A DNA stretch of 64,000 nucleotides from Agrypnia vestita. Its lineage: Eukaryota; Arthropoda; Insecta; Trichoptera; Phryganeidae. This document shows positions 36,658-46,412 of the stretch, in pieces (positions within the stretch are counted from its first letter, which is position 1; the number at the start of each line of letters is the position of its first letter). The position numbers and the translations under genes are program-made. A model generated the notes under the pieces. The model did no database searches, was not told the DNA's origin, and saw nothing but the letters and a program-made list of their open reading frames with translations. The stretch lies in the NCBI GenBank assembly GCA_016648135.1, contig JADDOH010002581.1, positions 1 through 64,000 of the forward strand, read 5' to 3'.

Positions 36658-38394
36658 CTGAAAAAAATCGAAAATTGTTAATAAAAATTGATAAAATCGC
36701 ATGATAAAACCAGTACATCAGAAATTAATCAGTAAAAATGTTGTTCCTTACATTAACATATTATTGCCTTTTTTATACATCAACTGTAATAATTTATTGT
36801 TATCGTTCGCCTACTTAGCACAAGTATTTTTAAGATGTTACACAATTAACACTGTATTGAAATATACTTTGCAGTTTGAATAATTTTATTACAAGTATAC
36901 TACACTTATAAATAATTGTTTCCTTCTTATTTTTTGTTAATAAAAATGTTAGAATCACGACATTATATATATTTCATAATCTCCTAATTGTACTTAACTC
37001 ATGTTTCTATTTAAGGTATTTAAAAATCATACATTGTAGCAGTAAATCAAATATTGCTAATGCCGATTTAGAAATTGACAAAAATCAGGCATTAATAATG
37101 TTATACATGTAAAACAAAATTTTAATATAACTAAATTTTTTTATTTTAATTACGGCATAAAGGTATTATTTATAAAATTATATTGTTATTGAAAATTGTT
37201 CGTGGTACATAGCAAACACATTGATTTCCGCGTTTTAATTATAGTTATAGATAACATATAAAAATTTGATTTAAATCACGCGTTGTCATGGTTTATTTGG
37301 TTGGTAATTAATTGGTAATTAACATGATAACAAATTATAAAGTAATTTACCAAGTAGCAACAATTTGTAACAAGATTCTAAGAAATTAGATATTTAATAT
37401 ATGCCCTTAGTTATAATTTTTTAGCTACCTGTATATGTTTAAAAGGTATGTTGAGCAGTTGCAAAATCTAACTGAGCATCATATTTACCAAATATATAAC
37501 CAAATATATACCATAAGACCAAATATTACATGTTTGATGGCATATTAATAACTTGCATGATTTAATTATTAGACAAGATGAATTCAGATCCATTCCGATC
37601 AATTAAGTCTTTCAATTTTTAATGTTTTTTGTTAATTTTTCTATTTGCGGAGATTTCCAAACTTACATGAACTAGGCTGACGTAGCTTACTTAGTTAGAG
37701 AGAGTATTTTACCGACAAACAAAAGTTTAGGATTTTTTCAAGTAACTATTACCTATATCTTATAAAAAACTGTTCATTTAATAAAATATTATCATTTCAG
37801 ACATTAATTTGTAAAAGAATTATATGAATTTAGAAGATTTTTTTTAATTAGGGCGTATAAACGGTATATCTGTGTTTAAATAATGTAGAGATTCTCCATA
37901 AACACGCCCATTGATTAAAAAATTCCACCGTTGAAATAATGTAGCTTCCCACCGACCAATGAGTAAAGTATTCTATCTATTCTCCCTAAATTGTCCGGAT
38001 ACAACGTTAACTCCTACGTCCACGCATTGCGTCGCCGGCTCGGTACCGAGGGCCGCGACCATAGCGGTACCCTGATAGATCGGCATTCTTACAAACCACA
38101 TTCATTGGGATAACTGTCGAATAATTATGATAAATCACCAGTTCAAATTGGTACTTTTTTCGGTTCAATTTGAAAAAGTCATTGTTTATATTTTCATCGT
38201 TTAATAAACACATACGTTACATTAATTTGGACCTTGTGACATTTGTGGTGAATGACGTTGTATCGAGGGTGGAAATTTTATTTGAAATTTACCAACATCA
38301 TGACACTTGACAATATTATTTATGGATGATTGGATACTATAAGGGCACTGTTCTCACTATCAAAAAAATCCACTTATATGATATTGATTTGATA
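36658..38394. other. AT-rich intron, nothing recognised
   Basis: A CAG acceptor with a T run (36658-36667) is at its start. No other feature was recognised. Confidence 0.45.
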
Positions 38395-38635
38395 ATGTGG
38401 GGTATAAAAGCAAAGGCAATATCCAAAAAAAAATAATGCAATCATCGAGATTGCTAATTTATAATATTTTATAGTAAAAAAAGCATATAAATTTATAGGA
38501 AACATGATTTTGGCAGGGATAGACGCATAAAATCTAGAATTCAGTACATTTTAAATTATTAATCGTCGGTAACAGCATTCAAAACATTTTTTGGATATTG
38601 CTACCTTTGCTTTTATACCCCACATATGATAAACT
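38395..38635. mobile_element. MITE with ATGTGGGG termini, copy 2
   Basis: 241 bp. Left ATGTGGGGTATAAAAGCAAA and right, read inversely, ATGTGGGGTATAAAAGCAAA, then GG with a 3-base offset before CAATATCC. The ends are 20/20 identical. The interior matches copy 1 at 7638. TGATA lies next to both ends and may be target duplication. Confidence 0.8.
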
Positions 38636-38694
38636 ATTATCGTCATGTAAAAAGAAGATGAGTATAATTTTGTCCTTAAAATAATTCCATTATT

Positions 38695-38985
38695 TTTGAC
38701 GTTGACAGTTGAGATGGCATGGGCACATAAGACAGAGACCACCAGACATCAGACCACTCCGTGAAGTAGGCAGTGTCCATGGAGCTTCATCGATAGTCCT
38801 CTAGAGGAAGATCAAAAAAGTTCTGGATGACTCGATGCTCCAAAATATTACAGAGAAACAGGCCTGGATGAAAGCTATACCCAGAAGTGAAGAAGATATA
38901 GCCTGAGAACGAGAAGAGCCGACTCCAACAGCCTACACAGGCAATGAGTTAGGACAGTGCAAAGAAGAAGAAGAAGATTTTTTAT
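38695..38985 (+). mobile_element. Decayed LINE tail ending in GAAGAAGAAG
   Basis: One frame reads RWHGHIRQRPPDI and further along W.KA..RSEEDIA, resembling the R..GH..R.PP...R segment and end of RTE-type LINE proteins, with stops. The 3' end is aaagaagaagaagaag, the same tail type as the elements at 22811 and 42612. Confidence 0.6.
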
Positions 38986-39094
38986 CAGGTAATATTCATC
39001 GTTAGTTCCTTTTTATCTCTTCGATGCCTAACCTTATATACTTTTTATTTATACATTTTATAATGTGATTCTTAAATATACCTCATTATTATAC

Positions 39095-39206
39095 AATTTA
39101 GTGGGAAGATGTATGAATGTAGCAGAAAGTGGTGTGCTATGATAGGCGTTCTATCCTACCCGCCGACCTCTGCGGGGAAATAGCGTGAAGGTTAGTCAGT
39201 TAACAT
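39095..39206 (+). mobile_element. Very short RTE-type LINE 3' end
   Basis: It shares ggaagatgtatgaatgtagc, ttctatcct and tgcggggaaatagcgtgaag followed by gttagtcagtta with the family at 18997-19845. This is only the last ~110 bp of the element. Confidence 0.65.
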
Positions 39207-40029
39207 TTAATGGATCTCTGCCTAAACATAGTATACAATGCAGGTAGGATTTAATGATGTTATTGGATTGAAGACGGAAGATGTTAATTTTTTTTGGATT
39301 CGTCAGATTCACGAGGTTCAAAATGGCCCATTCAGTCAATGTTAGGACGCCGTACATCTAATCGGGACAAAAGTGTCAAAAATAATAATCTATAATTTAA
39401 ATCATCGTCATCAATAACCACGAAGTGATAAAAAGCGATAAAGCTGCCCCCAGGGCAGAGCGAAAACAACCTACAGCTAGCCGGTTGCTTCTGCTAGTCA
39501 GGATTAACAAAACTGACAATGGCATGTTTTAAATCATTGTACGTAATACTCATTGTATAAACATTAAATATCTATTTCATATCTAAAACTATTTATTATA
39601 ATTATTTTCACACAAGCGAGAGATGTATAATTTGTTAGGGTATTTTTTTATAAGAATGGCCGCATTGTTTGAAGATATTTTCTGACGCAGAAGCTTAAGT
39701 AAACAAATGTTTATATTATATTATTTTATACTTTCAAACTATTGGCCCGGTCAAAACATTCCCATTGTGCGAGGGAAAAAACATTAATATTGTCGAGTTG
39801 AAACCTTTTTCATGGTAAATTAAGCCGTAACACCAGATGCCCTCACAGGTGCCCGCCGATATGGTCTCAAATATTATTACATTGGATAAATTACAATACA
39901 GGGTGATCTCACGCCTCACGTTTATTTAAAGCAAAGAATCATTTTAGTAACGCAAAATTTTTATGGACACAATTTTCCTAAATCTAAACAATTATGATGA
40001 TTTCATAAGAGTAAATAATATTTTTAAAA
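39207..40029. other. Intronic sequence, nothing recognised
   Basis: No exon or repeat family was recognised. Confidence 0.4.
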
Positions 40030-40453
40030 AAGCTAACCCATAAAAACGAAGTTTTTATTATACTCCCTTTCTCATTTACTAGTGGAAACTGGTTTGGCGC
40101 TTAAACTACGCGTTGGGCTTCGGTCGGGCGACGCTACGAAAGGCAGTAATAAAAAATTTCAAAAATCCAAAATTATACTATAATCAGGTTTAGTGTCTAC
40201 CATATACGTCGAAATATTTTCATACAACTGAGTAAGTTGTACGAAAAAACCATTAAAAATTTCTAAAAATCCAAAATTATACTATAATTATTAATTTTTT
40301 TAACTAAAATTTGATAAATCTTCTTGATTGTCGCCACGAGTCTACTTGCAAAGTTTCAGCTCGATTGGATCACGGGAAAAGGGTTAAGAATCGATCCAAA
40401 GTTTTTGCGTCAAAGAAACAGACAGACGCCACGAGTTAATATAAAGGGAGTAA
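40030..40453 (+). repeat. MITE-like repeat, ACTCCCTTT family, copy C
   Basis: It begins agctaacccataaaaacgaa and tactccctttctc and ends cgccacgagttaatataaag then ggagtaa. The interior differs from A and B in the left half, and a segment (tttctaaaaatccaaaatta-type) is present twice, suggesting recombination between copies. Confidence 0.75.
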
Positions 40454-41463
40454 TAAGCAAAAAATTATTCTGAGATATTCTTCTTAGCACTGAGCATTAA
40501 GAAGAAAAAAATGATCGAGTACCTCTAGAAGTTACTACCAAAAGACTAAAATATGACAGAAAGAATGAAGAAAGCATTGATAATCTAGGTAGGAAGCGAG
40601 GAATGATATTTATATAGTTACATTAATTTGAATATTGTAAATATTATTTGTATGAAAACAGTTATCCACCATTATACCATGGTTAAATAATAAAGTTAGA
40701 TAGGTAGGTACTATTGATAAACACACATAATTTATAATTTATTGTTAAAGAAACCGCAGAAAATATCCATAATCTGTAATAGAATATCAATTTTTAAGTA
40801 TAACTAATCTCCAGAAAAAAAATAGATACATAGATACAGCACACTCCTGATTATCTGGGATATGATTAACTGGAATGCAGATTATCCGGGACGAATTTGA
40901 AAATCATTGAAAAAATATTTTTTAAAACGAAAATGTTGCACAATGTTCATAATGGACAAACATGTCTTTAGAGTTAAAATAATCAACTGTCCGTCATTTC
41001 CAAAAGGTGATCTTTCAAAACATTTCTTTTGTGTTTACTATTTAGAATGTTTGAGTGCCTGATGAGGGATAGTTGCTTCCAATTGTCATGGACACTTTTT
41101 ACAAAAAAACTCCTAATTTACAACAGCGGTGCTACTTGCGATCAACTTTTCCCGTGAACTGTAGTAATATAGTTATCATTTTATTAGCGCATCCAAAGCG
41201 ACATATTTTAAGGACGAGTCAAAATTGCAGTGTGATTTTAGCGCATCTTCTGGTTGAAAAACTGCCTTTTTTAATTGAAATTTGCATGTAGGAAACTAGT
41301 AAGAAAATAGTACCAAAATTTGTTCATACTGAATAAAAAATAGCAAGGAGCGTGACGTATTAACTGGGTTACTTTTTGTCGCAAATTATTCTAAGAAAGC
41401 TCCACGTACAGGGATTTTTAAATATCGTAAATAATAAATAACCATTTACAGATCTGGCCAGCG
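40454..41463. other. Intronic sequence, nothing recognised
   Basis: No exon or repeat family was recognised. The 72-codon frame near 41073 lacks family features. Confidence 0.4.
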
Positions 41464-41858
41464 AAACCAGCCGGTTACCAGGATTTAAGTAAGTAATCAT
41501 ATTATTAATATTTAAAGCATTAACTTTGTGGTTAGACATTATAACAGAGTGTTAGTTAAATTAGTATAAACCACTACCAGATTTTATGTCTAAAACTAAA
41601 CCAGCCGGTTACCAGGATTTAAGTAAGTAATCATATTATTAATATTTAAAGCATTAACTTTGTGGTTAGACATTATAACAGAGTGTTAGTTAAATTAGTA
41701 TAAACCACTACCAGATTTTATGTCTAAAACTAAACCAGCCGGTTACCAGGATTTAAGTAAGTAATCATATTATTAATATTTAAAGCATTAACTTTGTGGT
41801 TAGACATTATAACAGAGTGTTAGTTAAATTAGTATAAACCACTACCAGATTTTAGGTC
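41464..41858 (-). repeat. Three-unit tandem array, period 134 bp, joined to a hammerhead motif
   Basis: The word ccagccggttaccagg recurs at 41467, 41601 and 41735, an exact 134-bp period. The units are almost identical. On the minus strand each unit begins GAC-C/A-TAAAATCTGGTAGTGG, and unit starts fall at 41858, 41724 and 41590. The first of these follows directly the predicted cleavage site of the hammerhead at 41855-41890. The third unit is about 7 bases short at its far end. The unit also matches the flank of the 55686 element. No protein is encoded. Confidence 0.85.
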
Positions 41859-41890
41859 TACCGATTTCGAGACGTCTCTTCGTCAGGACC
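41855..41890 (-). ncRNA. Hammerhead-ribozyme motif, family B, shortened stem II
   Basis: On the minus strand: stem I GGUC, core CUGACGA, extra A, short stem II GAGA-CG-UCUC (the GGUACG part is deleted), GAAA, stem III AUCGGU, A17, stem I GACC. The core is intact. Stem II has only four pairs and a two-base loop, and stem III has a U-G pair, so activity may be reduced. Confidence 0.65.
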
Positions 41891-42510
41891 AACACTACAC
41901 TTCTATGTTCACAACACTATACATATATATACACAACCATAGTATTGTTATCTTTTCAGCAATATATATCACATTTATTTAGACCTCGCCCCCTCTTCCT
42001 CTCTCTCCCTCGTAGATTCCTGATCGCTCTGTAGGCTAGTTAGTGCTTAGTTAGGCTTGTCCTTGACAAGATTAACACGCTGTTGTCAATTAGGTGTTTT
42101 TTTTGTAAAGAAGCGCCCATAACACTCTGTTAAATAATTATAATTTTGGGAAATGTAATCGTCAACAATTAGCAACCCCCTGTAGCGGAAACGAAAATAT
42201 CCGAAACCGTGAAGGAATAATAAATTTCGAGATTTATCCGGCGTCCTCGGTGGCCGAGACGAGGCCGCGCGGGGATTAGTACAAAGTAAAATATTAAATT
42301 CGTGAATGGGTGTAAAGGAGTGTGTAAGGTGCGCGTGTTCGCCCATCCATAAGGATTATCGCCGGAGGCTGTTTACAAGATTAAGTGCTGGACCCCTGGC
42401 GGACTCCGGGAGAGACGCGGCCGTGGTTCGAGCCATTTGCGACGGAAAAATTCCCGACTTGTTTACGAAGGCGCTGACAATTCGTGACGTCCAGATTTTT
42501 TTTTAAATTA
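41891..42510. other. Intronic sequence with a GC-richer block
   Basis: The block at about 42238-42490 is richer in CpG, with words such as gtggccgagacgaggccgcg. Overlapping open frames on both strands there have no recognised domain. It may be a regulatory element or unrecognised repeat. Confidence 0.35.
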
Positions 42511-42610
42511 ATATGCGTACGAATGTTCGTACATATGCTCAAGGGGCATATGTTCAAGGAGCAAATGTTCGTACATATGCTCCTTGAACATATGTACGAA
42601 CATACGCTCA
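42511..42610. repeat. Complex palindromic repeat
   Basis: Variants of atgttcgtacatatgctc and atatgttcaaggagc occur in both directions. The right arm (42571-42610) is the reverse complement of the left arm (42513-42565) less a 15-base insertion (ctcaaggggcatatg). It directly precedes the LINE tail at 42612. Confidence 0.75.
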
Positions 42611-42611
42611 A

Positions 42612-43025
42612 GGAGAGCAATGTGAAGATATATAAGACCTGTGTCCGCCCAATCATGACGTACGGTATCGAGACAAGGGCTGACACTACCAGAACAAAAA
42701 ATCTCCTAAGAACAACTGAGATGAAGACTCTCCGACCCATTGCGGGACTGACAATCCGAGACCGAGTGAGGAATTCCAAAATACGAAGAACTTGTGACGT
42801 CGAGGATATTGTCCGATGGGGAAGATCTAGAAGACGTTACTGGAGAGATCGTGTGGAGAGAGCTTGTACTGAGAGAGTAGTGAGCATGGCAGCGAACAAG
42901 CTGGTACCAGACTCCCAGGAAGACCGCATAAGAGATGGCGAGATAGCTGGACATCTGTATGTATCAGGAGCAGGCTGCGAGCAATGACAGGACGCAGTCC
43001 TAGATGAAGCATAAGAAGAAGAAGA
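42612..43025 (+). mobile_element. LINE tail, 5'-truncated, with GAAGAAGAAG end
   Basis: The frame ending at 42987 reads KIYKTCVRPIMTYGIETRAD, TTRTKNLLRTTEMKTLRPIA, GLTIRDRVRNSKIRRTCDVE and DIVRWGRSRRRYWRDRVERA. This is the well-known C-terminal region of an insect RTE-type LINE, with VRP.MTYG.E, TEMKTLR.I.G and RDRVR...IR blocks. After RDRVERACTERVV the usual GRP.KRW segment is shifted out of frame (near 42905). The tail is aagaagaagaagag at 43012-43025. The minus-strand frames here are shadows. Confidence 0.85.
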
Positions 43026-44629
43026 GTGTAGGATGGACGCTCGTATGCCGCAAGCGACCAAACAATATCGCCTAAATAGATAGATACCTACAATAATCCT
43101 ATAAGATCATTTACTTTCATCTTTTTAAACACTTTTAATTGTTTTATTTTATTAAATATTCTTCAGATCATTTTTTTCTTTGTCTATAATAGAATTAACA
43201 CCATTATTAAATTGTAAACATTTAATTATTACTATTACTCATTTTTAATTGGAAATAAGATTGATTCACAAATGTTATATAAATAATAAATATTCTTGAA
43301 CAATATACTACTGGAAGAGCACTGTCTGCTATAATACAGTAAATTACTAGTATAGCAGGCAGGGCGTCAAATCAATTTAGTGTTTACTTGCTGCCAAGAT
43401 TCTCAGCAATAATGAAAAAAGCTTAATTAATTTTGTAAACACTAAACTTTGTATACATTTGTATTATTGAATAAACATTGAAAAACATTCAATGTTATAA
43501 AAACTGTAGATACGTTACTAGCGTGAAACCTTCGCAACTCAAAAGTAAGATCTAACGGACCTTCGTTGTGATCAGGCGCGACGCTACGCGGAAAAATGAA
43601 CAGAGTATCTTACACTATTGCAAGAATGAGTATGTTATTTTAGTCACCGTGACTTCAAATTACCTGATTTTTACGTGATTACTTGATTATGTGATTTGTT
43701 GTCTCTTTCAATGCGATATTTGCAACATACGAAATCCGGCTAGTATGGGAATAACGTGTCTATATTATAATACGTCAATGGATAGATAGATTTATTTCAC
43801 ATTACCTTTCTTAATTTCAGATAACAAACACATTTGCAAATATGATACGTATTACATTATATTTTGATTTAATATTATCGTATTGCCATAAAAAGAACAT
43901 CGCAAAGACATTTCAGCCTCGGAGCTTCTGAACTGGAGATAGCTGGCATTAAACCGAGACGAGTTGAGGAGGCCAAGACCCACCAGGGATTGTGGAGCTA
44001 AGAGTGATGATGATTGCCATAAAAATTACTATAAATATAAGTGCGCAGAAGAGACCACAAGCTCCACGCTGTTCGAGTTATTGGTTCGCCAGAAAGTGGA
44101 TGCAAAATTGAATATAACATTGAGATATTTTTTGTTTTAAATAAAAAATTAGTTAAAAAAATAGTCTAAAATATCTCAGAGTATAAAATTGACACAGCAA
44201 AATTTAAGACACATTTATAATGCAGTTAAAGTATTTATTTTTGCGTAATTCAATCCCTCTGTAAACAAAACGTTTACTGTTTTTTTTTAATTTATTAAAA
44301 ATTTCATTCCAATCCGACTCTATTAGATTAAAAGCTTTTTTTTTGTAATAAAGTCTGGTGACTTATTTGGTAAGACATTATTAGATGTTTTAAGGATATT
44401 TAGTTTGACATGTTTATAATTGTTTCACATTTTACAAGCTCGAAGAAATTTTTTACCACATAATTTACATTAGTTGTCTGTATATTTTGGTAGTCTATGC
44501 TAAAATCTAGTTTTCAATGGTAGTTCTTTTAAGGATATGTCAGTACCCTTAAAATAATGAGAAAAAAAATGAAAAATTGTATAGTTTTTTTTTTGGTAAT
44601 GTAGATATTTTTGTGGGTGGATTATAATA
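43026..44629. other. Intronic sequence, nothing firmly recognised
   Basis: A short block at 43910-44015 (agttgaggaggccaagaccc) resembles the end of a LINE frame but is too decayed to call. Otherwise nothing was recognised. Confidence 0.4.
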
Positions 44630-45908
44630 TTAGGTCCTTACATATGAAATTGGAGTTAGTATGGGAGGAACATAAAGCCGATTTTTTTTAATTATAATTT
44701 ATTATTTAAGTATGTACCATTGCTATCTATGCACTTTTGCCATCTCATAGGTAGCTCATCTATCCCTTTACTAAAAAAACCATTCGGACGGGAATCAATA
44801 AAATCTTTGAAGGCGGTTTGGACTGCCCCATCGGAGTTGAATTTTTTCCTATGCAAGAAGTTATCCAAATTTCGAAAAAAATGGTAATCTGTTGGGGCAA
44901 AGTCCGGAGAGTACAATGGATGTCTTAGACATTCCAATTGAAGCTCCTCTAATTTGGTAGCCGTCTGTTGTGCAGTGTGTGGTCTAGCGTTATCATGAAG
45001 CAGCAGTGGCCTAGAGCGATTAACCAGCCTCGGTTATTTAGCAGCTAGCTTTTCCATCATGGTTTGCAGTTGCTGACAATAGACATCTGCCGTAATCGTC
45101 TGGCCAGATTTAAGAAAGCTGTAGTGAACGACACCAGCACTAGTCCACCAAACGCTCACAAGTAATTTATTTGGAGTCAATTTTCGCTTGGGGCATGGTT
45201 TGGCTGGTTCGGCAGGGTTCAGCCATTGCGATGAGCGCTTCCGATTATCGTACAGGATCCACTTTTCATCACAGGTAATGATTCGATTTAAAATCCCTTC
45301 ATTATTGTGCCGGTTGAGTAATGCAACGCAGCAGTCAACGCGCGTTTGTTGATTTGCTTCACTCAATTCGTGAGGTACCCACCTTTCAAGCTTTTTCACC
45401 TTACCAATTTGCTTCAAGTGGATTAAAACAGTTTTATCACTAACACCGCAGCCTGCAGCTAACTCGGATGTGGTTTGCGATGGATCCGCTTCCACAATAG
45501 CCTTCAATTCTTCATTATCAACTTTGATCTCCGGCCGTCCACGGGGCTTGTTCTGCAGGTCGAAATTTCCAGAACGAAAACGTTGGAACCAAAAACGCAC
45601 TGTGTTTTCTTTTGCGGCACCGTCGCCATACACATCATTAATCCTTCGAGCCGTTTCTGCAGCACTGGTGCCACGGTGGAACTCGTACTCGTAAATAACG
45701 CAATATTTCAAGTTTTTCATTTTGTAAACTGAGTGACGCAAAGAAAAAAACAATTGAGGAAAAAACAAATGAGTTATAATTTTCAAAACACAGGTACATG
45801 AGTAAATAGCTGTATAAATTTGGATTTGGAATTCCTAACCAAAGAGAAGATATTTGAGATCAAATTTGCCAGTACGGCAAAACGCCAATTTCATATGTAA
45901 GGACCTAA
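44630..45908 (-). mobile_element. Nearly complete mariner DNA transposon
   Basis: The element is 1,279 bp, the usual mariner size, and is flanked by TA at 44628-44629 and 45909-45910. The inverted ends begin TTAGGTCCTTACATATGAAA and pair over 28 bp with one mismatch (27/28). It contains a single transposase frame on the minus strand, broken by one stop codon. Near-perfect ends and one nonsense change point to a young insertion. It lies in the large Iroquois intron in the same orientation as that gene. Confidence 0.95.
44692..45720 (-). pseudogene. mariner transposase, one internal stop codon
   Basis: A transposase cuts and joins the element ends at TA targets. From the ATG at 45720 to the stop at 44692 there are 343 codons, the family's usual length. 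The start was chosen because MKNLKY opens the helix-turn-helix region; an upstream ATG at 45786 lies near the element edge and adds a non-conserved leader. Motifs seen: FWFQRFRSGNFDL (about residues 43-55), GRPE, WVPHEL (114-119), the first catalytic Asp in TCDEKW (D151), the second in LLHDNARPH (D243) and the third in SPDFAPTDYHFF (D278), a D,D34D spacing. Codon 229 (45034-45036) is TAA where the family context suggests CAA, so translation would stop between the first and second catalytic residues. No frameshift was seen. It resembles the cecropia-like mariners of insects; the subfamily call is tentative. Confidence 0.93.
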
Positions 45909-45985
45909 TATATGAATCTTCAATATACAACACCAGAAAGCTGTGCAGTGCAAAAAGTAATTTGGGCATAATAAAATCAAAAAAA

Positions 45986-46412
45986 TAACCCATAAAAACC
46001 AAGTATTTATTATACTTCCTTTCTCATTGAAACAGGTTTCACGCCTACTCGACACGTCGAGCTCGAAAATTACTTACTTACTTACTTAATTACCATCACG
46101 CCGTTTCCCCGTGGGGTTAGGCAGAGAGGATAGAGCGCCATACTCTTCTGTCCTGACATACAACTTTCGCTTCGTCTACATCATAATCATCATCTTCGCA
46201 TGCAAGCTCGACGGTTGTTCAGGCTTCTAACAGGACCATCATAAATCGTTAAAATTTCGAAAAATCCAAAATTATACTATAATTATTATATTTTTTTAAA
46301 CGAAAATTTGTTAGATCATATTTGTCATCACCGCGAGTCTGACTGCAAAGTTTCAGCTCACGGGAAAAGGGTTAAAAATCGGTCCAAAATTTTTTCAAAG
46401 AAAGAGAGTAAA
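45986..46412 (+). repeat. MITE-like repeat, ACTCCCTTT family, copy D, interrupted
   Basis: It begins aaataacccataaaaaccaa then tacttcctttctc, and ends caaagaaagagagtaaa. Between the halves an RTE-type LINE end is inserted (46072-46245). The target-like word attattatacttcc is diverged, so this is one of the older copies. Confidence 0.7.
46072..46245 (-). mobile_element. RTE-type LINE 3' end nested in copy D
   Basis: A TTAC run (ttacttacttacttaattac) is followed by catcacgccgtttccccgtg, ggcagagaggatagagcgcc, actcttctgtcctgac and caggcttctaacaggaccat. It is the last ~170 bp of the family at 18997-19845, little diverged. Confidence 0.8.

Noticed and set aside
41464..41858. CRISPR array
   Set aside because: Only three long near-identical 134-bp units with no repeat-spacer pattern, in animal DNA.
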